In this document: piece after piece, positions 32,649 through 45,415 of the stretch
How the letters are laid out: each line of letters starts with the position of its first letter
Numbering within the stretch: the stretch's first letter is position 1
NCBI GenBank assembly: GCA_021018815.1
Contig: JAITYX010000047.1
Span: forward strand, 1,116,001-1,180,000
Direction of reading: 5' to 3'
Length of the DNA: 64,000 nucleotides
From: Talinum fruticosum
Lineage: Eukaryota; Streptophyta; Magnoliopsida; Caryophyllales; Talinaceae
Program-made: the position numbers and the translations under genes
Notes under the pieces: model-generated
What the model was told of the DNA's origin: nothing
Database searches by the model: none
Seen by the model: only the letters and a program-made list of their open reading frames with translations

Positions 32649-33271
32649 TGTTGATGCATCTTCCTTTTCCACCACTTTATGTCCGAGCAGATTGCTAATT
32701 TTCAGCGACTCTTTGGCTAATCGAATCATGCTATTGGAAGTAACTATTAGGATTATTGGAAGTAACTATTAGGATTGGAACATGGGCGTAGAGCATCGAG
32801 CACAGGGCGTTTCGGGAGGAAACACAAAAGACCACTTGGGCAACGACCAACGAGGGCTGGCCGTGTTGGTCGGCAAGGCTCGTGCTGGCCAGCACGACCC
32901 GTGCCGGCTGCCCGATGCCTCGGGGCTTTGATTCTTCGCCATTTTTCTTCGGTTATGCTTGGGTTAATGCATATTAAGGTCGGTTAATGCGTGTTTATTG
33001 CTTGTAAAGGCTTGTAAATGTTGTAAGGTCCTATTATGTGTATAAAATGAGTGTATCCTCCATTGTTGATAAGTAGAACAGTAAAGAGAGAAAGATGTAA
33101 GCTAGTGAGAGTTTGAGTGAAATTCCTTGTAAAGCTATTCAACATTGTAGTGCATCTTTCGTTGTTTTTTCCCGGTTTTGGGTTTTTTCCATGTTAAAAA
33201 ATCTTGTGTCCCAATTCTTGTTTATTTTCTTTTGTCCAAACTTCAATTGTTTGTGAGCCCCGATCCTAACA
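32649..33271 (+). mobile_element. candidate Copia-like LTR remnant
   Basis: A 623-base block starts TGTTGATG and ends TCCTAACA, with a TATA-like TGTATAAAATGA near 33040, followed by a leader-like stretch. The ends fit TGTT...AACA LTRs, but no matching flanks or internal coding region were found. The assignment rests on the ends and the promoter only. Confidence 0.35.
32733..32776. repeat. 22-bp tandem duplication
   Basis: Two exact 22-base copies (32733-32754 and 32755-32776), each starting ATTGGAAGTAACTATTAG. Confidence 0.95.
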
Positions 33272-34740
33272 ATTCTAGTACTCGATCTTGTGCAAATACT
33301 TTTAAAATTAATTGAAATTATCAAATTCAATAAAGTTTTTCAAACAAAGGACACTGTATAAAGGTTATAGAACTTGTATGCAAAAGTCCTTTTATGTCAT
33401 TCTCTCCGATTTTAAGATTTTATGATATATAAGTATTTAAGATCCGATGAAACCTCTCATCCTTAACTATTTGTCGGAGTTCAAGCTAATGGCTAATGGG
33501 TCAAAAATGAGTTTATTCTATAATACACTTACTCACGTGAATGCCCTTTGAACTTGAAATATGGATATAACAAAAGATTCTCTTTACCTTATACAATAAC
33601 TAATATGGAGGCACTTGAGATTCGATATTGATATATCTCATTCAAAAAGATTCTAATACTATATTCAAAAATTATCTCCACTAAAGAAGAGTTCCATGCC
33701 ACATATATTAGAGTTTAGACTTTGAACAACTACTTTTTTTTAAATGGTAAGTACAAATAATATTAAGTCGCCCTTTTCTCAAGAGATTTTATCTATGTTA
33801 TCATCGGACAAGTATACGGGTAAGCTCTTACGAAAGAAAAGATGTAAAAATATCTCTAGACTCGATAAGACATCCTAATTTAAACCGCTGCTTAAATTTC
33901 GTAATAATCTATTCTTTTGAAAAAAAGGGACTTAAACATAATAATCGTGTCCTGATCAATAAAAATTAAAGAAGAATCTCATCCATCACGTGAGTCCATG
34001 CATTCTTGTCGATCTCTTCCATCAACTCGATCGCTGCCAAAACTCTTATTTATCCTAAAGACTATACATTATAGAACTTAATTGTATATCCTATAACCTC
34101 AACATGTACGTAGTTTCCCATGCATGCATCGGATGTTGGGGGGGATATATCTAGAGTTTTTTTAGCGTTTTATATATATATATATATATATTTCTTTTTT
34201 CCACATAATTATTTTAATTTTATTGGCATCTCTGCCATCGCTGACCCCGTCACTTTCATTTTTTTGCCCACCTGCTTGTCTTTTTCATCGAGGGATCGAG
34301 GCCAGGGACCAACACACCCATACACAGAGAGATATCAGAGAAGAGAGAGAGAGAGAGAGAGATGAGGTAAGGCTATGGAGGATAACTCAATCGAAAAGGG
34401 GTGGTCCAATGGCATATGACCCATTTTTATAATAAAGAAGCATGTTATATTATTGAACTGGCACATACAGTCGGACTTGAATGGTCTCAAAATATAATGA
34501 AGGTTATTACATTATTCTCGCACCAAGGAGTAGTTTTACAACGATAGCAAATAACAATTTTTATCATTGCTTCTATTTGTACGAATGTCTTAAGAGATTC
34601 AAATGTATACATTCTTATTTTCTATCAACATTTATGTTCACAGAAACACTTTATAGACTTTAAAAAATAAAATTTATAAAACTGTCTCATTATAAAACTT
34701 ATGAATGAAAAGTACATGTACACACATGTGGTGAAAGACG
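33272..34740. other. intergenic, no gene seen
   Basis: AT-rich DNA with a TA run near 34173-34190 and a GA run near 34342-34361. No coding exon recognised. Confidence 0.45.
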
Positions 34741-34748
34741 ATTAGAGC

Positions 34749-35599
34749 TAAGGATATCAACGGGACGGGTTGGGGACGGGGCATATTCCCGTCCTGTCCC
34801 CGCTTGACCCCGTCCCCCACCCCCGCTGCGGAGGGCAATTCCCCCTGTCCCCGCCCGCCCCTGCTGGGGCCCTGCTCCCCAACTGGCCCCAATGGGGATT
34901 TTTCCCCGTTTTCTGTTTTTCAATGGGAAAGGCTGAAATTTTCCCCCATTTTACTTCTCCTTAAAAAAGTTCAATCATTTATTTAAGTTTTTACCATAAA
35001 TCTTTACTAACTTTTAAAGAAAGTTGAACAATCAAAATTAAAAATAAGAAATCATGAATTCATACATATGGCGGAGTGCAAGAACAGGTTATGGGGTGTG
35101 GGACGGTGGTTGGGTGGGACGGCGGCCTGGGTGTGGCGGCGACCGTGCCGGCGAGAGGAGTGGTCCGGCGACAACAGATTCGGTCGGCAATGGTAGTATG
35201 TGGGAGATAGAAGACAACAATTGGCGATAGGGAGGCGGTCTGGGTGTGACGGCGACCGTGCCGACGAGAGGAGTGCGCCGCCGACAACAGATTCGGTCGG
35301 CAATGGCAGTTGGCGACAAAGAGGGAACTCAGGTGAAGAGGATTCATGAAGGGAGAGGAGGAGAGGAGGAGAGGAGGAGAGGAAGAAGGCCGAAGGAGTG
35401 GCTGGAAAACGGGGGTAAATACTTAGGGTTTTATTTGCACTAAAATGGCCTAAAAAATTTTAAATTTATGGGTATAATAGTAATTTTATAAACAGGGACA
35501 GGGATGGGGATTTTTACTCGAACCGGGGACGAGGATTTTTTCCAGTATGGGGTGGGGCCCCGGCAGATTCGGGGATTTCCCGCCCCACTGTCATCCCTA
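34749..35599. mobile_element. non-autonomous hAT-type element, 8-bp TSD
   Basis: An 851-base element flanked by perfect 8-base repeats ATTAGAGC (34741-34748 and 35600-35607). The terminal inverted repeats read TAAGGATATCAACGGGACGG and, inverted, TAGGGATGACAGTGGGGCGG (about 14 of 20 match). 8-bp duplications and TAGGGNTGNCA-type ends are typical of hAT elements. Both ends carry GGGGACGGGG-like subterminal repeats. No transposase is encoded; the GC-rich open frames inside overlap on several strands and are not credible genes. Confidence 0.88.
35122..35306. repeat. 72-bp direct repeats inside the hAT element
   Basis: Two copies at 35122-35193 and 35235-35306 (offset 113) share GGCGACCGTGCC and CGACAACAGATTCGGTCGGC with few differences. 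A GGAGAGGAGGAGA purine run follows near 35350-35385. Confidence 0.85.
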
Positions 35600-35607
35600 A
35601 TTAGAGC

Positions 35608-37679
35608 AAGGATCAAATTAAAAAAGACTTATGCTAATAAGAATATAAACATGATGAGGAGGTTTACATAAACTATGGTATAAGTTTCTCTCTCCATAGG
35701 GGAACTATTAGCTCAAATCTTAGGTTTTATAAAAATTTATACACATGGGAATTTGAGTACGTCATTATACTTTATTGACACAAGTCTCCGAATCACATCT
35801 ACCTCAGCTTTGTGGCCACCCGGATTTGAATACCGAAAGATACAAGTCGTCCCTCCCGTGAATCTATTCTATAGTATAAATGAAGTTTGGGGTTCGGTTT
35901 CCTCCCTCCCCTCCCTTTGACCTGTCACGACCTCATTGGTGAGTCAACTTACTATCAAAAAAAAAGAAAAAGAAAAAGAATTGATCCAGCCCCCTCGTCT
36001 TGGCTCTTGCATGAATATTAGAGACATACATCATTATCGTGATATCAAACTTCAAACATATATTCTTCCTTTTTGAGGGCAGATTGGATCGGATTCTTAT
36101 TAGGTTTATTACCTTTTCTTGCTTGGCATTGAGGGCTAGTCAACACTAATTTCGGGTCCCCTACATGGGTCGGATTCCGTACTTTAAGATTTTCATTATC
36201 TTTGGCTCGTTGAAATTTTTATGTATTGTTGGTAGGTCCACAACTCATCATATGTTATAGTTTGGAAGGAATTAGTTTAAGGATTTCGCTTTTGAATTAT
36301 TAAAATTTGATACAAGTTTGATTAATTTTGTAGTGTTTACTTAAGAAACTTTTTTTAAAAAAAACTGTTTAATTAAGGGGTTATTCTTTTCAACTTATCA
36401 TAAGTAACTTATGGTTGATTAATCTAGTCGATGTTGATGAGAGCGAATAAATGCTAATAGATTGATTATGAGTGTTGATAAATACATATTAATGTTGATC
36501 ATTGTTGAATATTAAGAAGTTATAATTAGAAAATATATGATTAAGTGTTGATGGCAATGTTAATAAATAATGAGTGTTGATTAGTGCTGATCATCGTGAA
36601 GTCAAATGCTAATGATCATAAATACTCATAATAAGTTGAAAAAATAAGTTATAATATGCCCTAACTAATGGTTACCGAGAACACAATTATATTAAGTTGA
36701 AAAGAATATGAGTTGTAAGCAGCTACAATACGGTTATACATTTAATTATAAAAAATTAAAAATAATTACAAATTATGAGCTAAAATTAAATAAAAAGAAC
36801 CTAAATCAATATCAATAAATCAAAACATAAGATATGAAAATAGTCCAAATAGTTAATAAGGAGTGAGTGTCAAGAATCTTGCCCAACCCATCTGGAAAAA
36901 TTTGTCACGAATCTATTCCCAATTCAATCCAATGACCGTTAGATTTGTCCTTCTAAGTTGAGAACGTTTTATATGCTAGGGTTTTGTGAGCCTAATCACA
37001 CGTTTTATATACATTCAGCACCATTTAAAAATTTACATTCTACATCTAATATCAGAAACATGGATTGAGAATTTGCACCAACCACTGAGACATTGGTCAA
37101 GTTAGTAAGGTACGTTTGTCAGGACAATGGAGTTGAAAGCGGAAAGTAGTTGAAAGCAGATGAAAAAATTAAAAAGAATAGAGTTATAACTGAAAAAAAT
37201 AATAATTAAAAAGAGTTAAAATAGACTAAAGAGTTAAAAATTATTATAAATAACATTATTAAATAACTGAAAAACATTTAAAATAAGCTAAAAGGTTGAA
37301 AAAAAGTGAAAGGACTTGAAAACTAGGCACACCAATACAAAATAATTGACCCATAAATCAAGATATCAAAAATAAATTTTAAGTTTGATCCCGATCTTCT
37401 ATTGAAGCATATACTAGTATTGTCTTCTACTATATAAAAGTTGAACAGGCAGAAATGCTAGTTGATATTGTTACGTACATAAACTATAACATTATACAAG
37501 CCACATTTCCGAAGATTTGACACTTAAAAATCTTCTTAATTCATGCATGTGTTGAAGAAACTAAAATGAACATTTTATGAGAACCTACCAAATTGAGGAG
37601 AAAAATCTAAATCTAAAAAAGGAAAAAAAAAAAAAAAGACAGCTACATATTTTCTGAAATCCACCGGACCCCACAATTT
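35608..37679. other. intergenic with a TIR element, no gene seen
   Basis: The only clear structure is the TIR element listed at 36376-36662. Near 37110-37330 is an A-rich stretch of AGTTGAAAG-type phrases that may be another MITE. Confidence 0.4.
36376..36662. mobile_element. MITE-like element with long TIRs
   Basis: The left end contains TTATTCTTTTCAACTTATCA and the right end, inverted, TTATTTTTTCAACTTATTA, imperfect terminal inverted repeats of about 24 bases. The interior repeats TGTTGAT at least five times. Target duplication is not resolved. Confidence 0.55.
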
Positions 37680-38186
37680 TCAACAACTCATGGGAGGAAG
37701 ATCCGAGGGCTTCTCATCCTTACGACCCGACCCGAAAACCCGGGTGGCCAAAACCAAGAACCCGAGGGCGTGGCCCACGATGGCGGCGATGAAAACGCCG
37801 CCGTTGAAGGACATAACGGCGAGCATAACGAGGTAAGCGAGGCCCATTCGCAGCGTGTGGAGGAGAGTCCGAATTACGCCGGAAACGACGTCGTTGGTGG
37901 CGCCGGGCTTGATGAGGGTGGAGCGTGAGAGCCACTCGATGACTACGGCGAGCAGGAAGACGACGAGGATGGAAAGAGCGTACATGCTCCCGCTGGTGCC
38001 GGGCCAGCCGGAAAACAAGATCTCGGCGTTCTTCCCCCAGTAGAATGTCATGTGCATCATCATCATCTTGTGATGACGTGGCATCATCGTGGCGTTTTGC
38101 CCCATCATCGACGACGGTGGTTGTGAGGGTGGACCCATCATCATGCCTCCTCCTCCCATGCCGCCAAGTTCATGCCCATGATCCAT
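37680..38186 (-). CDS. COPT: COPT/Ctr high-affinity copper transporter
   Basis: An intronless gene of 168 residues, usual for plant COPT proteins, intact and in frame from ATG at 38186. Family role: trimeric uptake of Cu+ across the plasma membrane or internal membranes. The N-terminus is Met/His-rich (clusters at about residues 1-45, ending HKMMMMHMTFYWG), as needed to pass copper to the pore. Three membrane segments follow (about 64-84, 108-128, 130-150). The second holds the essential MxxxM motif (MLAVM), and GxxxG (GHALG) lies in the third. A CT-rich tract (TCTTTCTCTCTCTTCCC) lies just upstream of the start on the plus strand. Its GC-rich coding DNA stands out from the surrounding AT-rich sequence. 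Which COPT member it is cannot be told from sequence alone. Confidence 0.95.
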   Translation of the reverse strand: MDHGHELGGMGGGGMMMGPPSQPPSSMMGQNATMMPRHHKMMMMHMTFYWGKNAEILFSGWPGTSGSMYALSILVVFLLAVVIEWLSRSTLIKPGATNDVVSGVIRTLLHTLRMGLAYLVMLAVMSFNGGVFIAAIVGHALGFLVLATRVFGSGRKDEKPSDLPPMSC

Positions 38187-38725
38187 CTTTCTCTCTCTTC
38201 CCTCTTCTCCCCGGAGGTGCTATAATATTCAGGTTCAACAGTGTTGGGGTGGATTTTAAGAGAGAGAAAGGTGGTTTTTGGTTGTAGTACAAATGAGTTT
38301 TTATTTTTTATTTTTTATTTTGGGTACTTGAAAATCTGGGTTAAATTTGGAAAATAAAAATTGTACTACACTGAAGAGGAACAGTACAGTACAGAACAGA
38401 AGAGGTGAGAATTCTGGAGAGGGAATTAATGCGAATTCAATGGCGGTGGATTTGAGGTGGTGGCTAGGGTTTCTTTGCTTCTAGAACGCTTTTATACGTG
38501 AAAATTGGTCATGCAATTTGGGTTTATACGGATAATATGGCAAAATATAACCATATTCTCTAATTTCTTACTTAAATAGCTAACTACTACTATTTGCATT
38601 AGCGTTTAACGTTTATATCTCTCGTACGTAAAAAAAAGTAAAATATTTATTGATATATGAGATTGAGATATTATACGTAATCCTAAGTTCTAACCATAAA
38701 AGTTAACCTTTCATTTATCAACAAT

Positions 38726-38998
38726 ACAAATTCTTATATGAGACCGTCTCACATAAAATTTATTATGAGACGAACATTGTTAGGAGTAACCTTTTGAAGA
38801 TTTTAATGTGACTAATAAGTTATACTAGAGTGACTTCTTAGTTCGAGGGTGATTAATAATTTATGAAAATGTAACTGTTATTAGTCATCCCTAATTGAAT
38901 TATCAGTCACCTTCCTTTTTGTATTTAAAATCACCATAAAAAATTTTCGTCTTACGATTACTTTTAGATAAGACGATCTCACGCAAAACATACTACTT
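38726..38998. mobile_element. TIR element family X, copy 1
   Basis: The left end reads TTCTTATATGAGACCGTCTC and the right end mirrors it (GATAAGACGATCTCACG). Each arm holds an inner palindrome around GAGACCGTCTC. The middle aligns with the copy at 47.6 kb (GTGACTAATAAGTTATACTA versus ATGACTAATTACTTATACTA). No coding capacity. Confidence 0.7.
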
Positions 38999-39689
38999 AG
39001 AGTTTATGATTGGGCTCAATACCCCCAGTTGAAAATTGGACTTTGGTTGGGTTGGACTGGAATTAGATGCCCTGAATTCTGTTCTATGATATAGTGGCCC
39101 AAGATATGGCCCAAACTCATTGTGGTGGAAGCCCAAATTTACAGGCCCCTTCTTTGGAGGACCAATTTTTTGTATACTCACCAATTAGGCTGGCACAACT
39201 GACTCAAAACTTCAAATTCCAAACGACATTTATTAAGTTCATTGATTTGACATCTAATATAGGATAATCGAATTTGGTTACAAACTGAATTAAACTGACC
39301 TAAAATAAACTCGATCTAGATTTTTGTTAAATTTTATGGTTAATTTTCTTAATAAATGTAACCATTCTCAATTGATTCAAAATCAATTTAAATCGAAAAT
39401 GATTTCACTGTAATCACACTCGAGAATGAAACAATGCATCTACCATGAGTGACAGATCCATTGTTTCTATTTATGAGTGTATATTTTTAAATTTTATTAA
39501 ATTTAATAAGTACTATTTTGTTTTGTGGTGTCCATTTTTACTATTTTACAAAATTTTACGGTTACCATACTACATTTTAAATAAATTTTTCTACTAACGA
39601 TTGTCCATTGTTCCCGATAATATTGCCACTATTTGTGAGTTCTAGCCAGTATATATATAAGCAAATCAAGTATGAATATACCAATAAAG

Positions 39690-39830
39690 TCTTTGGTTAA
39701 GATAGTAGCATGCCTCAACCCAATAGAGAGGAGAGTACAAGTTCAAATTCACAAAAGTATCTTATTAAAAAAACTTTTATAATGAATACTCGTGATTACA
39801 CTCGTGCTCAAATTAAAACAAAAAAGTGAC
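39690..39830 (+). repeat. possible degraded tRNA-derived SINE
   Basis: An A-box-like TTAAGATAGTAGCATG and, about 40 bases on, a B-box-like GTACAAGTTCAAATTC are followed by an AT-rich tail. No clear target duplication was found, so this is weak. Confidence 0.3.
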
Positions 39831-41667
39831 TCTTTTTATTACTGAAAATGTATACCCGTAAATAATTAAATGATAGTGGACACCAAACATGTAGGAGTAA
39901 AACGATGTCACTTTAAAGACTAACCTAAGTACCTAATTATGATTAGATAAATAATTAACGGATCACAAATGCGGTGATTAATTTAGCCTCACATGAGGAC
40001 GAAAATAAAACAAGTAAAAAACCAATTACAAGTACCCATATATACCTTTTGGTAGATCAATCATGTGAGTTAGCTCCTCCCCTACTCCAATTAATCTCGT
40101 GATTAATTAAATTAATCTCTCCTACATAAGATTAGGACGGCATAAATGTCCCTGCCCCCCCAAAAAAACACAATGGTAGGAGCAAAAAAATTGATTGATT
40201 AATTTGTCTATAATTTATGTATATATTTTTTCTTTTGTTGATTTTTTTTAGAGGTAATTTTTTTTATACTATGTGTGTTTTTTTCCCTTCTCTACTTTGT
40301 TTTTTTAGTGGCAAGTAATAATTAATAATATCAATGTATATATGTAAAGCTCCCACTAGAAGGATCCATAATGATTTTGGATCCATTTTTTAGGTCATTC
40401 ATTGCAAAATTATGGCCTACTGTAAAAAGGTATAGTTTTTTTTTTTTTTAAATGGTAAGTAAAAAGGTAGATATATTTAGGTGTATTTGATTATAATTTC
40501 CCAAAGTAAACTCTTAACTGAAATCATCAACTAACCAACGGGAGAACTAGTATAAATTATATCGGGAACCCGAGTTTTTATCACAAGTTACCATATATGG
40601 TATTTTTTAATTTTTAAAAATTTGCTTCTTGTTTCTATATTGTCCTCTTTCTAGAAAAGATTAGAGCTCTCTCTCCCAAATTATATTATGTCATTGAATT
40701 TATAAACTCGGGTCCCTGATATAAGTATTGGAAAAACTAGCTAGGTATTCACTCACTAGTTACTACTGTTATTCTTTTATCTTTTCTTCCTGTTTTCACT
40801 ATTGTTGTAGTCCCCTTTCTTCATATAATTATTATCCACATAGACTTATAGCTCTAACCATCAATTTCCCTTTTTTCCTTCAATTTTTCCTTTACCTAAC
40901 TTACAAAAAAATAATCAAGTGTGATATTTGAAAATTACATCTTCATACGCATAAGTTTTTGAAAGGAATCTATTAATATATAAAAGGATAGTTGGGTTGA
41001 CCTCTCTCTCCTTAATTATAGGAATAAAACTAATTTTCAACCTTTGATTTTATATGCTGAAAAATCAGAGCTATCCATTTTAAAATTTTATCATTTAGAT
41101 AAATAAAAATCACATTAACTTGGAGTAATTATAACTGTTGTTCTTAGGCTACGTCTCCCTCTTTCACTCTCTCAGTTTCATTTTTACAATTTTTGTTATA
41201 CCCCCTCCCCCTCCTCACACAGTTAACTCCCCCTCTCTCTCTCCAACAACTCTCTCTCTCCTCTCAACCCCTCTATCTCACGTCACCCTCCCATCTCTCT
41301 CTCCACTTCAGTTAATACATTAAATCCCCTTATCTTCAAATAACTAATTATCTCTGTCAAATTTTTATAATTTTACAGAGGCTTTATCCCCACTTCATTA
41401 ATTCATCTTTTCCCTATACATTCTTTATTTTGCTCTTGACTCATTTATAATCTAATTTTATTTTTCACTATTACTTTATCTCTTGACAGCACTTCCAAGT
41501 TATTAAAGAAGGAAGCAAATTCAGATTGTTCAAGGTACAATTCATTCACGTTTTTATGCAAATAGTAATATAGATTTATCATACCTGAATTCAATTTTTT
41601 TATCACATAATCAACAAAAGTTTAATCTATAGCCCACAACAAGAACAAAAGCCTTGGTCGTAATATA

Positions 41668-41839
41668 CCATCAAATTCAAACATTTCCACAGCAAGTGAG
41701 ACAGAGTAAGAGATGATTAGACATTTTCACAAACACATGAAGGCACCATCAAATTCAATTTTTTTACCTCCTAAATCAAATTGAAAGGCACCATCAAATT
41801 CAAACATTTCCACAGCAAGTGAGAGAGAGTGAGAGATGA
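41668..41839. repeat. 49-bp near-exact direct repeats
   Basis: Copies at 41668-41716 and 41791-41839 (offset 123) start CCATCAAATTCAAACATTTC and end GAGATGA with two differences. A third partial copy of the first half begins near 41747. Confidence 0.85.
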
Positions 41840-42337
41840 ATCCCCGTATATCCCAAACATTTCCATCAAATTTTTTTACCATTCAATTGGACAAATCCCG
41901 TATATCCAAAACCCCTTAATTCAATTAGGACTGATGGGTGAACTAAATCAAAGGTAGTATCTCTCTCTCTCGCTCAAACTCTCTCTCACTAACCTGGTCT
42001 CTTTGTTGTTGCCGCATACATTTATCATACACTGGGGTCTCTCTATTACTCACTCGCATGGTCTCGTCATCAATGTCGATGATCGGTCGCCGTCCCGGAC
42101 CGCCGGGCGGGAGGCCTTCCTGTCACCATCTCTCTCTCACCGCCGCCTTCCCGAACCTCCGGGCAGGTGTCGCCGTCTCGATCTTTCCGCCGCCTTCCCG
42201 AATCGACGGGCCTCTTGCGAACATTGTCACCTATAAATATATATATATTATATATATTGTTAATAAATTGATATTGTAATACAGGAATATGGTGATCTCT
42301 CATTATATGCGATATTCAATCTCCATATAGATCAACC

Positions 42338-42462
42338 ATGGGTTTTGTCATGGAGCCTCCTCACCAAGGTGAAGTCGAACGACCCATTGACTTCATTACA
42401 TCGGTTGATTGGGAGGAAGAACTTTGTTTCTTGGGACATCCGAAAGATACTTATTTCTCTAG
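42338..42462 (+). CDS. candidate first exon of an unknown gene
   Basis: ATG 42338 opens 41 codons (MGFVMEPPHQGEVERPIDF, then ITSVDWEEELCFLGHPKDTY) ending at a good donor, AG|GTAAG, at 42462. A GC-rich island lies just upstream. I recognise no family and find no following exon, so it could be chance or a captured gene fragment. A second frame across the same bases is also open. Confidence 0.25.
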
Positions 42463-43449
42463 GTAAGAAAATATGCATATATATTTCATATTGTATGTTA
42501 ACACCTCCTAATCTAAATTATGATTATTGTTTTTTGATGTTAATACGGACGGACGGAAGGCAAATCGTCATACAGACTGAACACGCGTGCCATTTTTCAT
42601 AATTAATTTTTATTTTACAATTGTTTACAACCATGTGTCCGAGCTTTGAATGTTTCTTTTAATTGTTTTCTATTGAAATTTATATGAATGGTGTTGGGCA
42701 TTATATTCTTTTTCCTTTGCAAGTTTTTCTACCCCCACCCTTTGTAATGACATTTGTATCATTGAGTTTGAACTTATATTTAAATTTATTACTAGCTAAG
42801 ATTTTATTAAAAATTATATAATTGTTTGTATTATATATTAATAGATTTAAATATAAGTCCAAAATTAACATACAACTATATAAGTCCAAACTAGGGCTTT
42901 CCTTCAATAGTTTCAATGCATCATATTTTTCTTTGTGAATTGGGGTCTAATAGTGAATACTTAAAAAATTTTCAATGCATTATTTTGTTCAAAAAATAAT
43001 TCGCCGTAACGAGCCAATCTTAGCTAGTGAGAATAAAATTATTCTCTCATTTCCGGAATATTAAACCTGTAACATATATAATATTGACCAAGATTAACGA
43101 GTTTGAAGTTTTATCGTCAATTTAAAGTTTATGTATGTATGGCTTGTCCAAGAAATGTCAACACGATAGAATACCTAATGTAGCACAAGTTCTTAGTTAC
43201 TTAACCGTAAAACTTCTAAAGAGTACTCACTATTACATTATTATTTATCCAAATTCAAATCCATCCTCGAAAATAAGCATAAGTAGAAGGTTAATGGGAT
43301 CGGTCATAAAAGCCTTATTTCTAGCTGTAAAAATTTGTTTCTAAATTACCTTCGGTTAAGTACTCCATAAGAAAATAAATCAAAAACAATTTTAAATAGT
43401 ATTTTACGATAATCAACTACAACCCGAATTGAAAAGTTTATTACACAAT

Positions 43450-43576
43450 GGTTTTGTTTTATTTAGTCGTATAGAGTTATAAACAAGTGTTCTATATAAA
43501 ATAGCTGTAAAATTGGTTATAAAAAGTCGTAAGAAATTATAAGAAATTGTAGTTTAAAACTAAATGGATCATGGTC
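43450..43576. repeat. diverged relative of the Tourist-like MITE
   Basis: Starts GGTTTTGTTTTATTTAGTCG and carries GGTTATAAAAAGTCGTAAG, close to the element at 25279-25420 (GTTATAAAAAGCGTAAAG). The right end is too diverged to define a TIR. Confidence 0.5.
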
Positions 43577-45227
43577 AAAGTTATTAGCACGTGAGCACAT
43601 TTTGCTATTTATTTTTTAATAAATATTTTATACTATTTCCATTAAAACTTAACCCAACTTAAAAAAGACATGATTAAAAAAAGAACCAAATTTATACCTT
43701 AAAAAACAGATATCTCATTTATGAGAATCAAGGACCACTTGTTGACCTCCACCAAGTCTCTACAAAATTAGAACAACACAACACAACATATTAAAATTGA
43801 CATTTTCCCAATACTAGAAATGTAGGGTGGATGCCAAAGCCACAAGAAAGCTATATAAACCCCCTAATTTGATGTTACATTTTACCTGGGGAATAAAGTC
43901 ATGTCAGATTTATTTTGGAAAAAAATAATTAACAATGCATTAAATTTCTAATTTAAATTATTATTATTATTATTTTCATTTGTCAATCCAATAATAAATT
44001 GATATGCTATGTGCTATGACTTAAAAGGGTAGCCTTGCCACCAACTAGAAAGTGATATAGAGGAGTATTTATAAGCTTTCATTTTCCTTTCAATGGTTGG
44101 GTAGATGTCTTTGTCAAAAAAATTTATGAGAATTTTTTGTGGCTACCTCCCAAGTTGCTTAGTAGTGTGGTTCAAGTTTTAGATCTAGAAATTAAATTAT
44201 TGCCATTTTTTGTTGAAGTTTTGAGGAACCCTAGAAATCTAGATGGGGCCCCAAATTAGGTTTGTTGCCCTCTAGCATACAAAAAGAAAGCAAACATTGA
44301 TTTCAAAGAATTATACCGAGTATTCTCATGATTAAGTAAAAGTCAAGATATGTCAGTCTTGTAGTTTAGATAATATATAATTTAGACCGATTCGATATGT
44401 GATTCATAAAGTGAGATCCCGTATACATTAGAGCTTTATGTTCGATTTCCCTTTCCTTTTCGTTTGTTTTTCGATTAATAATGTCGAAATGCTGAAAATC
44501 GCTTGAAGGTAGAGTCGAGGAATTAGTAGAAAATACAAGGAAAATAAGCAAACCGAGTTTTGGCATCTTTTCGAAACTCCGACTCATTTAATTCTCAAAT
44601 AATTATGAACTATATTTATGTAATAGTAAACATTAATTTGTTTTTTTTTTCCCTAGAGTTTATCTGTTAGCTTTCATTTAAATTGTCTCTTTTCAATAAC
44701 TATTGAGAAAAGTTAATTTATCAAATTTGGTGAAAAATAATATATTTTGATTATCCATAAAGGAGAAAACTATACAGATGTTAGAAATGACAATGTAATG
44801 TTTTTCATAAAAATTGAAAAAAAAAAAAGAGAGTGATTATTGTTTTTCTTTAAGAACTTTGTAAGACAAAAGAAATGCTCACTTTTCAAGTACTACTCTT
44901 GTAATCAAAACAAGTAAATTTAAAGGAAGAGAATTAACCTAGCATCACTTTCTCCACTTTATAGAAAGCATACAAAAGTTAATTTTGGTTTTTTTTTTTT
45001 CAAGTTAAATTATAACGGGTTAAGTAATGTGATACACAGAGTAATAATTATATTTAGATGATTAATGATTTTTAACACAATATCTAACAAAAACAGTCAT
45101 GTTATATTCGATAATGGATCGATATATCAAATTTCTCATCTCTCATTCATATAGTTTTAAACATGTAAATTTAGATTTTTAACCTAATAATAATACCAAT
45201 GAATTCAATTATCTAAATGTTATATAG

Positions 45228-45415
45228 GTCCTGTTTGAAATGGTTATTAAAATCAACTGTTATAGCTAAAATGAGCTGAAATGATTATATGTTAATAACT
45301 CGTTATAAATTAAAATGAGCTTAAATGATTAGTTGTTATGGACAAAAATGAGTAGAAATAAACTGAAATGAATTAAAAACTGTTATAAATATTAATATAA
45401 ACATTATTTTAGACA
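45228..45415. repeat. AT-rich dispersed repeat (11-kb family)
   Basis: Begins CTGTTTGAAATGGTTATTA and contains ATGAGCTGAAATGATTA, shared with the repeat near 11.0-11.3 kb. A weaker relative lies at about 46495-46660. Confidence 0.45.

Larger units (their letters stand above)
38999..42337. other. gene-poor intergenic DNA
   Basis: No gene is supported apart from the repeats listed separately. It includes a CT-rich stretch at 41215-41310 and a GC-rich island at 42060-42225 in which CCGCCTTCCCGAA occurs twice; the island could be a promoter or leader for the candidate exon at 42338. Confidence 0.4.

Noticed and set aside
34674..35443. Several Pro/Arg/Gly-rich open frames on both strands
   Set aside because: They overlap each other within the GC-rich hAT-type element and have repeat-driven composition.
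36420..36600. Regular TGTTGAT spacing as a possible tandem array
   Set aside because: Spacing is irregular and the copies lie inside a TIR element, so it is better read as element interior.
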